64,000 nt of DNA. It comes from Cryobacterium roopkundense (GTDB lineage: Bacteria > Actinomycetota > Actinomycetes > Actinomycetales > Microbacteriaceae). A program made the position numbers and the translations under genes. Where the stretch lies: positions 2,294,001-2,358,000 of the forward strand of contig NZ_JACHBQ010000001.1 in the NCBI RefSeq assembly GCF_014200405.1, given 5' to 3'. Below, one piece after another: positions 52,957-61,797 of the stretch. The notes below the pieces were generated by a model. It was not told the origin of the DNA. It did no database searches and was given only the letters and a program-made list of their open reading frames with translations. Each line of letters begins with the position of its first letter. The stretch's first letter is position 1.

Positions 52957-53996
52957 GAATGCTCGACCGTGCGGGCGGGCACGTTGTCGCCCGTGGATTC
53001 GGATTCGGATTCGGGTGCCCTGGCGGCGAGGCCACCTTCGCGCTTGAGCACCCAGGTAGCCAGCAGCGGCGCGAACACCGCGGTGACGAGCACGGCGGAA
53101 GCGACCTGGGCGGTGGCGACCTCAACGTAGGGAGCGAACGTGGGGTCGGCGAGGGCGATGATGGCCGGCGTGGCGATGGCATTGCCGGCCGTGGTGGCCG
53201 ACGCAATGCCGATACCGGACTTGTTGCCGCGACGGAGGATGAACCTGTAGCCGAGGTAGGCGAGCAGTCCGGTGAACAGGGTGGCGACGACGCCCACGAC
53301 AATGCCGGAGAGCCCGCCAGAGAGCACATTCTGCAGGTTGATGCCGGTACCGAGGGCGAAGGCGAAGAACGGAATGATCATGTTGGGGATCGGGCGCATC
53401 ACCTCGGTCCACTTCTGGTCGAGGTTACCCACGATAATGCCGATCAACAGCGGAATGACGGCGGCCAGCAGCAGCTGGAACGGGATATTGGCCAGGCCGG
53501 CGACGCCGAGGAAGAGCATCGAAAAGAAGGGACCGTCGTTGATGGCGGAAGCCATGTAGGCGCCGCGATCCCGGGCATCCCCGTACCGACCGGTGAAGGC
53601 GAGCCACAGTCCGCCGTTGCTGTTGTCCATGGTCACCAGCAGAGCCAGGATCGAGACGCCCAAGATTCCGTCGAGTCCAACAACCTGGGCGAGCAGCACC
53701 ACGACAGTGGCCGGGAGAATCGACTTGCACAGCAGCAGCACGCCCGATGTGGCGAGTACCGGCCCGGACGTCTTGAGGGTGATCTGCATGCCGGTCGCGA
53801 AGATCAGCAGGCCGATCAGGGGAAGAGCGCTGGCCTGGAACAACGCCGTGGTGAAGTTACCCATGGTGAGGAAGCCGGGAAAGAACGTGCCGACGACGGA
53901 ACCCAGAATGAGCGGGATGAGCATGAGTCCGCCGGGAATGCGGTTCATGCCGTCAAACAGGGGCACTCGGCTGGCGATTCTGGATTCGGCTACCAT
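52953..53996 (-). CDS. KdgT-family 2-keto-3-deoxygluconate/acid-sugar permease
   Basis: A 347-residue membrane protein of the KdgT family (proton symporters for 2-keto-3-deoxygluconate and related acids), with about ten hydrophobic segments. Family-like segments are RIPGGLMLIPLILGSVVGTFFP, VTMDNSNGGLWLAFTGRYG, INDGPFFSMLFLG and NLDQKW. In this operon it most likely imports the threonate/erythronate-type substrate. A Ser/Glu-rich cytoplasmic tail follows the last segment. First gene of the operon; the promoter region lies at 54000-54100. Confidence 0.9.
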   Translation of the reverse strand: MVAESRIASRVPLFDGMNRIPGGLMLIPLILGSVVGTFFPGFLTMGNFTTALFQASALPLIGLLIFATGMQITLKTSGPVLATSGVLLLCKSILPATVVVLLAQVVGLDGILGVSILALLVTMDNSNGGLWLAFTGRYGDARDRGAYMASAINDGPFFSMLFLGVAGLANIPFQLLLAAVIPLLIGIIVGNLDQKWTEVMRPIPNMIIPFFAFALGTGINLQNVLSGGLSGIVVGVVATLFTGLLAYLGYRFILRRGNKSGIGIASATTAGNAIATPAIIALADPTFAPYVEVATAQVASAVLVTAVFAPLLATWVLKREGGLAARAPESESESTGDNVPARTVEHS

Positions 53997-54065
53997 GGCG
54001 AATCTCCTTAGTTAGGGGCAACGATGCCCATCGATGATGCGAAGTCACATTCAGTACACACAAGA

Positions 54066-54079
54066 TGTGTACGTACACA
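54066..54079. promoter_or_regulatory. GntR-type operator upstream of kdgT
   Basis: TGTGTACGTACACA is a perfect 14-bp palindrome 70 bp upstream of the kdgT ATG, flanked by further half-sites (GTACACAC on the left, TGTACC on the right). The GT-N-TAC core suits a GntR-family dimer, most simply the UTRA regulator at 49488. Confidence 0.7.
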
Positions 54080-54136
54080 ATGTACCTACTCTATCTGGTG
54101 AGGGTGCCCTGTCAAGGATGAATGAAGTCCGTACAC

Positions 54137-54186
54137 CGAAACGGGCCCGTCACCGGAAGGATGTTCCAGTGACGACCCCGTCGGGC
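54137..54186 (-). terminator. Hairpin after the pxp operon
   Basis: Two 13-nt arms (around 54138-54150 and 54172-54184) pair at about 11 positions and lie just past the pxpC stop. It could end the 11-gene operon. There is no strong T-run. Confidence 0.4.
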
Positions 54187-54214
54187 ACAGCGTGTGTTCG
54201 ACCGGTACGGCCGA

Positions 54215-55174
54215 TCAGCTCCAGAGCGCCGCGCGCACCACCGCGAGTTCAGCACGAGCCGCAAGCGCCTCCTGCATCGTGACCGCCCGGAATCGGGTGG
54301 CCGTGCCCGGCGCGCTGCGAGCGAGCAGGTCCATGTCGGCACTGATCACCGTGGCCACCATGGCATAGCCGCCTCCCGAGACGGCATCCCGGTGCAGCAC
54401 GATGGGCTCCTTGCCGCCGGGGATCTGGATGGATCCCACCGCATACCCGGCATCGACGATGTTCGACGGGTCGGATCCGGCGCCGAACGGCTGCTCACGC
54501 GGCTTCCATTCCACGTCTGGTCCGGAATAGCGCAGCCCCATCCGGTCGGCAACCGGCGTGAGCTTCCAGGTGGCCGAGAGGAAGGTCTCGAGCCCCGCCG
54601 TGGTGAGGCGGTGATCGTAGAGGCCCACCATCACCCGCACGTCGAGCTCCTTCGGGTACACCGGACGCAGCTGGGGAGCGATCACAACCCGACGTGCGCC
54701 CGTGACCGGAACTCCCACCGGAAGCCGGTCCCCCGCTCGCAGCGCCCGGCCCTCGAAACCGCCGACCGCGCCCAGCACGTAGGTGCAGCGGCTGCCGAGT
54801 ACGACGGGCACATCGACGCCGCCGGCAACCGCCACGTAGTAGCGGGTTCCGCCCTTGATGATGCCGAACGACAGCACGTCATCGGCGGCCAGTTCGAGGC
54901 GGGCGTACTGCTCGCGCAGCTCGCCGTTCACGAACACGTCCACCGGGGCCCCCGTCACGACCACGACCGCCGGCTCCGATGTTCGCAGCTTCGGCCCGAG
55001 ATAGGTGCACTCGAGCACCGCCTCCTGCGCAGTGTTGCCCGCCACGGCGTTGGCCATCTCAGCGGCGAGCTGGTCCATTGATCCGCCCTGCGGAATGCCC
55101 ACGCTGTAGTAGCCGGAGCGCCCGGCGTCCTGCACGGTGGTGGAGAGTCCGGGTTCCAGAATGTCAAACGCCAT
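54215..55174 (-). CDS. pxpC: Biotin-dependent carboxyltransferase-family protein (PxpC/KipA, AHS2)
   Basis: A 319-residue protein of the AHS2/KipA family, subunit C of prokaryotic 5-oxoprolinase and homologous to the second half of the urea carboxylase carboxyltransferase. Motifs: LEPGLSTTVQDAGRSGYYSVGIPQGGSMD, then the conserved SGPDVEWKP and SNIVDAGYAVGSIQIPGG segments. ATG 55174 overlaps pxpB by 11 bp. Last gene of the long operon. Confidence 0.93.
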   Translation of the reverse strand: MAFDILEPGLSTTVQDAGRSGYYSVGIPQGGSMDQLAAEMANAVAGNTAQEAVLECTYLGPKLRTSEPAVVVVTGAPVDVFVNGELREQYARLELAADDVLSFGIIKGGTRYYVAVAGGVDVPVVLGSRCTYVLGAVGGFEGRALRAGDRLPVGVPVTGARRVVIAPQLRPVYPKELDVRVMVGLYDHRLTTAGLETFLSATWKLTPVADRMGLRYSGPDVEWKPREQPFGAGSDPSNIVDAGYAVGSIQIPGGKEPIVLHRDAVSGGGYAMVATVISADMDLLARSAPGTATRFRAVTMQEALAARAELAVVRAALWS

Positions 55175-56066
55175 CGAGGGCCTCCAAGATGTGTCGGTTG
55201 TGGGCGACCGGATCGGCGAGTGCCTGTTGCAGGTCGAAGACGACGGATGCCTGCCGATACACGTAGGTTCCGGCCTCCACTTCGATCTGGATCCGCTCGT
55301 ATTCCGCCTCGTCGATCGGCTTGAATTTCACGATGTCGCCCGGCTTAAAGAACACCATGAAGTCGGCGAAGTCGGTGAGCTTCTGGTGCGGGTCGAAGAT
55401 GGGCGCGGCCGCGATGCCGAACATTTGGTAGCCGCCGGCGCCGCGCACGGAGTAGATGCACGCAAAGCAGCCGCCGTGGCCCACGGTGAGCGCGGGCGTG
55501 TCGGTGCGAGGGCTCAAGTATTTGGGGACCTCGAGCTGTTCAGGCTGCGGCACGATCTGGAACATGAACGGCAGGCCGGCCACGAACCCCACCATGGAGA
55601 CCAGCCACGGCGACGAATGGTGGCGTTCGATGAATTCGGCCGCCGACGCCAGGTTGTTCTCCTCGGCCGCGAAGTCGAGGTCGTTGCCGTCGGGTCGCTG
55701 GTGCCCCTTGCGGAACCGCGCGCCGGTTGCCCCGGTGTACGGGTCGTCGTACCAGACGGGCACCTCCACGACCCGGGTGGCGAGGGTGGGGTGGGACAGG
55801 CCTTCCACCGCGCGCTCGATACGGCGCATCCGCTCTTCCAGCTGGGCATGGGGCAGAACGTCGGGATCGAAGCGGATGAGCAGGCTCGCGTTGGCGGGAC
55901 AGATGTCGATCACACCGTCCACCTCTTCCGCCGTGAGGTGTCCGGCCATGGCGTTCGCCGTGAAGTTCGCTGCGAGGCTCATGGCCTCATCGATTTCCAC
56001 GAACAGGAATTCGTCGCCGCCCCAGGTGTAGCGAGCGGGGTTCGTGAGGGTGACGGTGTCGCTCAT
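55164..56066 (-). CDS. pxpB: Allophanate hydrolase subunit 1-family protein (PxpB/KipI, AHS1)
   Basis: A 300-residue AHS1/KipI-family protein, the partner of PxpC. Features: a distinct N-terminal domain (about 1-85), VPVWYDDPYTGA, GFVAGLPFMFQIV and the family signature RTDTPALTVGHGGCFACIYSVRGAGGYQMFG. It is longer than the usual 220-240 residues of PxpB, with extra N-terminal and C-terminal segments, as in forms paired with a biotin carboxylase. ATG 56066 overlaps the accC stop by 4 bp. Confidence 0.92.
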   Translation of the reverse strand: MSDTVTLTNPARYTWGGDEFLFVEIDEAMSLAANFTANAMAGHLTAEEVDGVIDICPANASLLIRFDPDVLPHAQLEERMRRIERAVEGLSHPTLATRVVEVPVWYDDPYTGATGARFRKGHQRPDGNDLDFAAEENNLASAAEFIERHHSSPWLVSMVGFVAGLPFMFQIVPQPEQLEVPKYLSPRTDTPALTVGHGGCFACIYSVRGAGGYQMFGIAAAPIFDPHQKLTDFADFMVFFKPGDIVKFKPIDEAEYERIQIEVEAGTYVYRQASVVFDLQQALADPVAHNRHILEALDGV

Positions 56067-57418
56067 ACGAGCGCCCCCAACAGCTCGGGGGTCGTTTCGA
56101 TGAAGGTGGAATGGTGATCGACCGTGAGCAGCTCGGGCCTCTCGAGCAGCGCGGCGAGGAGGGGAAGCGTGGTCTTCACGCCGTCGATCGCCACCTCGCC
56201 GAGGGCGCGTGCCGACCGGGCCACGCACTGCTCCCGCGTGGAATCCCAGACCACGAGCTTGGCCAGCAGCGAGTCGTAGTACGGCGCCACCGTCGAGCCG
56301 GTCACAACGCCGGAGTCAACCCGCACGCCCGGTCCACCGGGCCAATCCACTCGGGCCAGGGTGCCCGGGCTCGGCAGAAAGCCGTTCGCCGGGTCCTCCG
56401 CGTTGATACGGAATTCGAACGCGTGCCCGCGAAATTTCACCTGCTCCTGGCTGAGACGCAGCCGACCGCCGGCGGCAACGAGCAGCTGCTCCCGCACCAG
56501 GTCGAGTCCGGTGATCATCTCCGTCACCGGATGCTCCACCTGCAGGCGCGTGTTCATCTCGATGAACGCCGCCTCCTGCGTCTCGGGGTCGTAGAGGAAT
56601 TCCACCGTGCCGAGGCCGCGGTAGTTGCATTGACGTGCAAGCTCCACCGAAGAGGCACGGATGCGTTCGCGCACCTCATCGGGCAGCCGGGGCGCCGGGG
56701 CCTCTTCTACGATCTTCTGCTGGCGACGCTGCATTGAGCAGTCCCGATCACCGAGGTGAATCACGTTCTCGCCGTCGCCGAGCACCTGCACCTCAACGTG
56801 GCGGGCGCGCGCCACGAACCGTTCGAGGTACACGTCGGCACTGCCGAACGCGGCGAGCGCCTCGGCCTGGGCCACCTCAACGGTCGACGCAAGATCCTCG
56901 GCCGCCTGCACGAGACGGATGCCGCGACCGCCGCCGCCGGCTGAGGCCTTGACCACGAGGGGGTAGCCAATGGCCGCCGCCTCCACGAGCAGGTCGTCAC
57001 CGGGGGTCACGGTTCCCCGGCTGCCACGCAGGGTGGGCACGCCGGCGTCGTCGGCCGCGCGGCGAGCGCGGGCCTTGTTGCCCATCATCTCGATGGACTC
57101 CGGCGACGGGCCGACCCAGAGCAGGCCGGCATCCGTCACCGCGCGGGCGAAGTCGGCATTCTCGGACAGGAAGCCGTACCCGGGGTGGAGGACGTCACAT
57201 CCGCTGTCGATGGCGGCCTGCAGCACGGCCTGCTGATTGAGGTAGCTCTTTCCGGCCGAGGCCGGACCGATGATGACGAACTCGTCGGCCAGCGTGGCCG
57301 CGTAGGAACCGGCATCGGGAGCACTCGCCCCCACCACGGTGCGAACACCAAGTTCGCGGGCGGCACGGATGACTCGAACGGCGATCTCGCCGCGGTTGGC
57401 GATGAAGAGTTTCTGCAT
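56063..57418 (-). CDS. accC: Biotin carboxylase subunit (AccC-like)
   Basis: A 451-residue biotin carboxylase that carboxylates a biotin carrier with ATP and bicarbonate. Motifs: LFIANRGEIAVRVIRAA, the HPGYGFLSENA loop, the ATP-grasp Gly loop KASAGGGGRGIRLV, the biotin-carboxylase EMNTRLQVEHPVTE signature, and FRINAEDP. This operon has its own carrier gene (57421) and AHS1/AHS2 genes, so the enzyme probably serves that complex, not fatty-acid synthesis. ATG 57418 overlaps the carrier stop. Confidence 0.94.
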   Translation of the reverse strand: MQKLFIANRGEIAVRVIRAARELGVRTVVGASAPDAGSYAATLADEFVIIGPASAGKSYLNQQAVLQAAIDSGCDVLHPGYGFLSENADFARAVTDAGLLWVGPSPESIEMMGNKARARRAADDAGVPTLRGSRGTVTPGDDLLVEAAAIGYPLVVKASAGGGGRGIRLVQAAEDLASTVEVAQAEALAAFGSADVYLERFVARARHVEVQVLGDGENVIHLGDRDCSMQRRQQKIVEEAPAPRLPDEVRERIRASSVELARQCNYRGLGTVEFLYDPETQEAAFIEMNTRLQVEHPVTEMITGLDLVREQLLVAAGGRLRLSQEQVKFRGHAFEFRINAEDPANGFLPSPGTLARVDWPGGPGVRVDSGVVTGSTVAPYYDSLLAKLVVWDSTREQCVARSARALGEVAIDGVKTTLPLLAALLERPELLTVDHHSTFIETTPELLGALV

Positions 57419-57420
57419 GC

Positions 57421-57660
57421 TCAAGCCTCCGTGATGGTGGCGATCACGTCACCGGGGTCGACCGTTCCGGTGTCGTCGACGCTGAAACTCACCAGAGTGC
57501 CGGCGACATCGCTGCGCACCTCGGAGAACTGCTTCATGATCTCGACCATGCCGAGGGTCTGGCCCACGGTGATGATGTCACCGGGAACGGCAAAGGCCGG
57601 CTTGTCCGGGCTGGGGCTGCGGTAGAAGATGCCGGGGAGGGGGGAAAGAATGTCGGCCAC
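57421..57660 (-). CDS. Stand-alone biotin carboxyl carrier protein
   Basis: A 79-residue biotinyl-lipoyl domain with almost nothing else. The biotinylation site is Lys43 in VEIMKQF, a variant of the usual EAMKM; the flanking PGDIITVGQTLGMVE and GTVDPGDVIATI strands complete the hammerhead fold. GTG start at 57660. It sits between pxpA and accC and would shuttle carboxybiotin from AccC to PxpB/C. Confidence 0.93.
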   Translation of the reverse strand: MADILSPLPGIFYRSPSPDKPAFAVPGDIITVGQTLGMVEIMKQFSEVRSDVAGTLVSFSVDDTGTVDPGDVIATITEA

Positions 57661-57684
57661 GAGTGGTCCTTTCGAGGTGCGGGA

Positions 57685-58437
57685 TCAGGAGAGGGAAGTG
57701 AGGGTGTCGCGCACGGCGGCCGCGACGGCAACGGAGTTGGGGGCATCGGAGTGCACACAGATGCTGTCGAACTCGAAGGTGAGGAGAGTGCCGTCAACCG
57801 CTTCGACCACGCCGTCGGTGAGCGCACGGCGCACACGTTCAGCAGCCGCGGCCGGATCGGTCGGCTCCGGCCGACGCTGGATGAGCAGTTCGCCGGCGGG
57901 CCCGTAGTTGAGGTCCACATAGAGTTCGCTCACGAACTCGACGCCGCGCTCGCGGCACACCGCTTCATGCTGGGTGCCGGCGAGGCCGTAGAAGGGAACC
58001 CCGTAGAGCAACGCCACATTCGCCGCCGCATGCATGAGCTCGGCGTCGCGGGACAGCATGCCGTAGAGCGAGCCGTGCGGTTTGAGGTGATTGAGCTTCA
58101 GACCGAACCGGCGCAAAGAGCCGGTGAGCGCCCCCACCTGGTAGAGGATGAGGTTTTCGACCTCGTTGGGAGTGAGTTTCATCTCACGGCGACCGAATCC
58201 CACGAGGTCGGGAAGGCCCGGATGCGCGCCCACGGCGAGTCCGTGCTCGGCGGCGGCCTCCACGGTAGCCACCAGGGTGTCGGGATCTCCGGAGTGGAAG
58301 CCGCAGGCCACGTTGGCCACGTCGACGCTCGTCATGAGCTGGAGGTCGTTGCCGAACGAGTGCAGTCCGAGCGATTCCCCCAGGTCGGAATTGATGGTGA
58401 CCGTGCGGGTCGGCGTGCGGATGGGGAGGTTCGTCAT
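57685..58437 (-). CDS. pxpA: LamB/YcsF family protein (5-oxoprolinase subunit A, PxpA)
   Basis: A 250-residue LamB/YcsF protein. In PxpABC it completes the ATP-dependent opening of 5-oxoproline. Signature segments: INSDLGESLG, VANVACGFHSGDP, GAHPGLPDLVGFGRREM, LNHLKPHGSLYGML and FVSELYVDLNYGPAGELLIQR. The family normally reads PHGALYN at the Ser/Leu site and DRxY in the later motif, so this copy deviates slightly. ATG 58437 sits 1 bp before the next upstream gene's stop. Confidence 0.92.
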   Translation of the reverse strand: MTNLPIRTPTRTVTINSDLGESLGLHSFGNDLQLMTSVDVANVACGFHSGDPDTLVATVEAAAEHGLAVGAHPGLPDLVGFGRREMKLTPNEVENLILYQVGALTGSLRRFGLKLNHLKPHGSLYGMLSRDAELMHAAANVALLYGVPFYGLAGTQHEAVCRERGVEFVSELYVDLNYGPAGELLIQRRPEPTDPAAAAERVRRALTDGVVEAVDGTLLTFEFDSICVHSDAPNSVAVAAAVRDTLTSLS

Positions 58438-58438
58438 A

Positions 58439-58816
58439 TCAGGAGCCGATCGTGTTGTTCGAGGGATAACTCTGGAGCAGTCGGTGCCGTGCCAGCCTAA
58501 GGCCGACATCCGTGACCTGCGCCGCGAGGGAGCCCGGTTCGTCGGTGACGGCCCGCGCCTCCAACTGCTGAAGGAGCCGGGGCAGACCTCCTGCGAGCAC
58601 GGCCGTCCAGATGTCTGCCACGGTATGGCAGAGCGTGGTCGCCCCGGTGGGACCGGTCACGGTCCACCCCCCAGCCAGCGCTGTCGTTCGGGGCGTGCCC
58701 GGGACCCCTGTCGTGAGGGAATTCACGGTGTGGGCCACGAGCATCCGCTTTCTGAGCGTCTGTTCGTCGCCCATGACCGGGTCGGGGTAAACGGTTGAGC
58801 CGCAGGCTCCGCACAT
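58439..58816 (-). CDS. Uncharacterised 125-residue protein of the pxp operon
   Basis: I do not recognise this family. The protein begins MCGACGSTVYPDPVMG, with Cys2 and Cys5 forming a CxxC that could bind metal or act in redox, then ALAGGWTVTGPTGATTLCHTVADIW and a helical C-terminal half ending in RLARHRLLQ. There are no membrane segments. It sits tightly between an SDR gene (28 bp) and pxpA (1 bp), so it is part of the operon and may serve the enzyme complex. ATG 58816 is the best start. Confidence 0.75.
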   Translation of the reverse strand: MCGACGSTVYPDPVMGDEQTLRKRMLVAHTVNSLTTGVPGTPRTTALAGGWTVTGPTGATTLCHTVADIWTAVLAGGLPRLLQQLEARAVTDEPGSLAAQVTDVGLRLARHRLLQSYPSNNTIGS

Positions 58817-58844
58817 TGTGTGATCCTTCGTTGCTGGTGGGGTT

Positions 58845-59573
58845 CTACTGCATGACGTCGCCGGAATTGGGTCCCAGCGTCTGGCCAACAAAGAGGTTGC
58901 CGCCGGGTTCACTCGCCAGGAGCACCGCCGTAGGAGCGACCTCCTCCGGCTGGCCGAATCTGCCCAGCGGCAGTTCGGCCCGCTTGGCGATCTTCCAGTC
59001 TTCGGAGATGCCGTCCACGAGCGGCGTCTCGATCGGGCCCGGTGCGATGCTGTTCACGAGCACGTTGTCGCCTGCCACTTCGAGCGCGAGGGACTTGGTG
59101 AGGGCCACGACTCCGGCCTTGGCCGCCGCGTAGTGACTGAGCCCGGTTCCGCCCTTCGTGGCCAGCTGGGAGGCGATGTTGATGATGCGGCCCCATTTCT
59201 GTTCGCGCATCTCCCCCACCACCTCTCGGCAGCACAGGAACACACCGGTGAGGTCCACCGACAGCGTTTCGTTCCACATGGCGAGCGTCATGTTCTGCAG
59301 CGGCGACTCGGTGAGCAGCCCGGCGCTGTTCACCAGCACGTCGATCGTGCCCAGCCGGGCGCGTGCCTCGGCGAAAGCGACCCGCACGCTGTCCTCCTTG
59401 GACACGTCGACGCGGATCACCTCCGCGCCGGTGCCGGAGCGATCCAGCACGATCACCCGGTCGCCGTTGGCGCGGAAGGCATCGGCGATTGCGGCTCCGA
59501 TTCCGCTGTTGCCGCCGGTGACGACGACCCCACGGCCGTCCGTCGCGCGATGACGCTGCTTCCGCTCGATCAT
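58845..59573 (-). CDS. SDR-family NAD(P)-dependent oxidoreductase 1
   Basis: A 242-residue classical short-chain dehydrogenase. Cofactor motif TGGNSGIGAAIA (TGxxxGxG), NSAG, catalytic Ser in NIASQLA, and the YAAAK catalytic Tyr-Lys pair are all present; the C-terminus ends in GQTLGPNSGDVMQ. Like the second SDR it lacks clear substrate clues. Adjacent to the other SDR (57 bp), it may act on hydroxyl or keto intermediates of the same pathway. Confidence 0.9.
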   Translation of the reverse strand: MIERKQRHRATDGRGVVVTGGNSGIGAAIADAFRANGDRVIVLDRSGTGAEVIRVDVSKEDSVRVAFAEARARLGTIDVLVNSAGLLTESPLQNMTLAMWNETLSVDLTGVFLCCREVVGEMREQKWGRIINIASQLATKGGTGLSHYAAAKAGVVALTKSLALEVAGDNVLVNSIAPGPIETPLVDGISEDWKIAKRAELPLGRFGQPEEVAPTAVLLASEPGGNLFVGQTLGPNSGDVMQ

Positions 59574-59630
59574 GTCTTGTCCTTTTCCTGCTTGTTTTAG
59601 TGCGCGTGTTGATGAGCGCGTGTGTGGTTC

Positions 59631-60395
59631 TTACGCGCGCATCTTCACGGTGAGTCCGCCGTCGACGATGATCGACTGCCCGGTGACGTACCCGGCATCC
59701 GCCGAGGTGAGGAACGAGATCACGCTCGCCACCTCGGCCGCGGTGCCGACTCGACCCCAGGGAATGTCTCCACCCGCGCGGGTGAGGCCGTCCGGGCCCA
59801 GCGAATTCACCGGGTCGAGCGACTGAGGGGTCTCGATCAGACCGGGAATCACCGCGTTGGCGCGGATGCCCTGGGGTCCGAGCTCCACGGCCACGCTGCG
59901 GATGAGGCCGAGAACACCGGCCTTCGCCGCGGCATAGTGCGCGTGCCCTTCCCAGCCGTACACGGCACCGGCGATGGACGAAACAGCCACCATCGATCCC
60001 CCCGCGCTCATGCGTTCGGCCCCGGCGCGCAGCGTGCGCAGCACCCCGGTGAGGTCCACGTCGAGCATGTCGGTCCAGCGCGTATCGGTCATCTCGCTGA
60101 GGGGCGAGTTTCGCAGGATCCCCGCGTTGGCCACGGCGTAGTCGAGGCGGCCATACTCCGTGATCGCCCGCTGGGCGAAGGCGTCGACGGATGCCGTGCT
60201 GCGCACGTCCACCTCGTGGACGACGGCTTGGCCACCGGCATCGGTCACCAGAGCCAAGGTCTCTTCCGGATCGTGCGGGTCTCCGGGAAAGGTCCCGATG
60301 ATGCTGCGCACGCCCCGCCCGGCGTAATGAACGGCGAGCGCTCGGCCGATACCGCTCGCCGCCCCGGTGATGATGGCTACCGAAGCGTCAGACAA
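59631..60395 (-). CDS. SDR-family NAD(P)-dependent oxidoreductase 2
   Basis: A 254-residue classical short-chain dehydrogenase: TGAASGIGRALA cofactor motif, NAGI, catalytic Ser in AVSSIAG, and YAAAK. The start is TTG 60395, with GGAG 7 bp upstream and inside the end of the MFS gene (8-bp overlap); no ATG gives the complete Rossmann fold. Its sequence differs from SDR 1, so they probably act on different intermediates. Confidence 0.9.
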   Translation of the reverse strand: MSDASVAIITGAASGIGRALAVHYAGRGVRSIIGTFPGDPHDPEETLALVTDAGGQAVVHEVDVRSTASVDAFAQRAITEYGRLDYAVANAGILRNSPLSEMTDTRWTDMLDVDLTGVLRTLRAGAERMSAGGSMVAVSSIAGAVYGWEGHAHYAAAKAGVLGLIRSVAVELGPQGIRANAVIPGLIETPQSLDPVNSLGPDGLTRAGGDIPWGRVGTAAEVASVISFLTSADAGYVTGQSIIVDGGLTVKMRA

Positions 60396-61797
60396 GCTCG
60401 GACTCCAACCGGCCTTCCGGCTCGACGGCAAGGGTGACCTCGGCCATCGGCTTGGCAGCGAACATGAGCAGACCCGAGATGAGGGTGCCGAGCGCTCCCA
60501 CCCACAGGGCGGCGGTTCCGGTGTTGGCGCCTGCCGCGACAGCGGTGAACAGGGCGCCACCGATGACAATTCCGGGCTGGCTCATTGCGCCGATGAACGC
60601 CGTGCCCGTGGCCCGGCAGCTCACCGGGTAGCACTCCGCCATGAAGTACTGAATAGCCGCGTACGGGCCAACGAGGAAGAAGAGGCCGGCGCCGAAGCTG
60701 GCCACAATGGTGACCGGGTTGTCGGCGAGAGGACTCAACATGATGGTGAAGGCGACCGAGGCGAGGATCCAGCCGGTGATGATGGTTCGCTTGCGACCGA
60801 TCTTGTCGCCGAGCCAGCCGTGGAACACGTAGCCGAAGTAGGCAAGCGCGTTGATGATGATCAGCATCCAGAAGGCGTCGGAGAGTTCTACGCCCTTGGC
60901 GTTTTTCAGCACGGAGCTGCCCAGGATGCTGAAGATCATGATGCCCATGAAGTTAAAGATCCAGGCGAGCGAGAAGACGATGGTATTGCGGCGCAGGTTG
61001 GGAGCCCAGATGAGCTTGAGCGGTGCGGTAGAGGAGTGCTCCACGCCGTAGGACCCGGCGAGCAGGTGGGCTTCCTCGGTGCGTCCGGCCTTGTCGAGGC
61101 GGGCTAGTTCGCTGTGCAGCTCGAACTGCGGGGTTTCCTTGAGCTTGCGGGCGATGACCCACACGATCAGGATGGCGGGAATCGTGGCCATCACGTAGAG
61201 CGCGCGCCAGCCGAGGGTGGGCAGGAATGCAAGGGCGAGTGCACTCGCGAGCAGGAATCCGAGCGGCCAGCCACCCTGGATGAAGGAGTAGCTGAAGCCG
61301 GGGCGCTTCTTCTTCTTTTCGTCTTCGGTGACCTGGTACACCTCGTTCATGTAGGTGGCGTTGACGGCCTGCTCCGAGAAGCCGAGGCCGCCGAAGGAGC
61401 GCACGATCACCAGCAGGAAGCTGCTGAAGAATGCCATGCCCACGGGGATGATGGCGGTCAGGCCGGAGACGATGGCGGTGCCGCCCACGGTCACCATCAT
61501 GCCCTTGCGTCGGCCGAGACGGTCGATGACCGGACCGATCCCGAAGCAGACGATCGCCGTTCCCACGGCGATCCAGGTGTTGACCGCGTAGGCTTCCGGC
61601 GCGGTCCAGCCGAATGATTCCTGCATGGCGGGCAGCAGCGTTCCGAAGAGTCCGTAGTCAAAGACCGCCACTGTCCATGCCAACAGCGCCAATATGGTGG
61701 CGGTGCGAGTCTGTTTCACGGTGAACGACGGGAAGCGACGCTTCTCGTTGGGGGCGGGGACCGTCAGATCGAGGGTGGGGGGTTTCTTCAGTTTCAT
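60388..61797 (-). CDS. MFS transporter of the sugar/acid type
   Basis: A 469-residue major facilitator with 12 hydrophobic segments and a central loop of about 60 residues. Motif A-like [10 protein letters not shown] after segment 2 and GDKIGRKRT after segment 8 mark it. The metabolite:H+ symporter type is suggested by [11 protein letters not shown] and by the acidic/aromatic sites, as in aromatic-acid or sugar symporters. It lies inside the catabolic operon, so it probably imports the substrate. ATG 61797 overlaps the deacetylase stop by 4 bp. Confidence 0.92.
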   Translation of the reverse strand: MKLKKPPTLDLTVPAPNEKRRFPSFTVKQTRTATILALLAWTVAVFDYGLFGTLLPAMQESFGWTAPEAYAVNTWIAVGTAIVCFGIGPVIDRLGRRKGMMVTVGGTAIVSGLTAIIPVGMAFFSSFLLVIVRSFGGLGFSEQAVNATYMNEVYQVTEDEKKKKRPGFSYSFIQGGWPLGFLLASALALAFLPTLGWRALYVMATIPAILIVWVIARKLKETPQFELHSELARLDKAGRTEEAHLLAGSYGVEHSSTAPLKLIWAPNLRRNTIVFSLAWIFNFMGIMIFSILGSSVLKNAKGVELSDAFWMLIIINALAYFGYVFHGWLGDKIGRKRTIITGWILASVAFTIMLSPLADNPVTIVASFGAGLFFLVGPYAAIQYFMAECYPVSCRATGTAFIGAMSQPGIVIGGALFTAVAAGANTGTAALWVGALGTLISGLLMFAAKPMAEVTLAVEPEGRLESELV

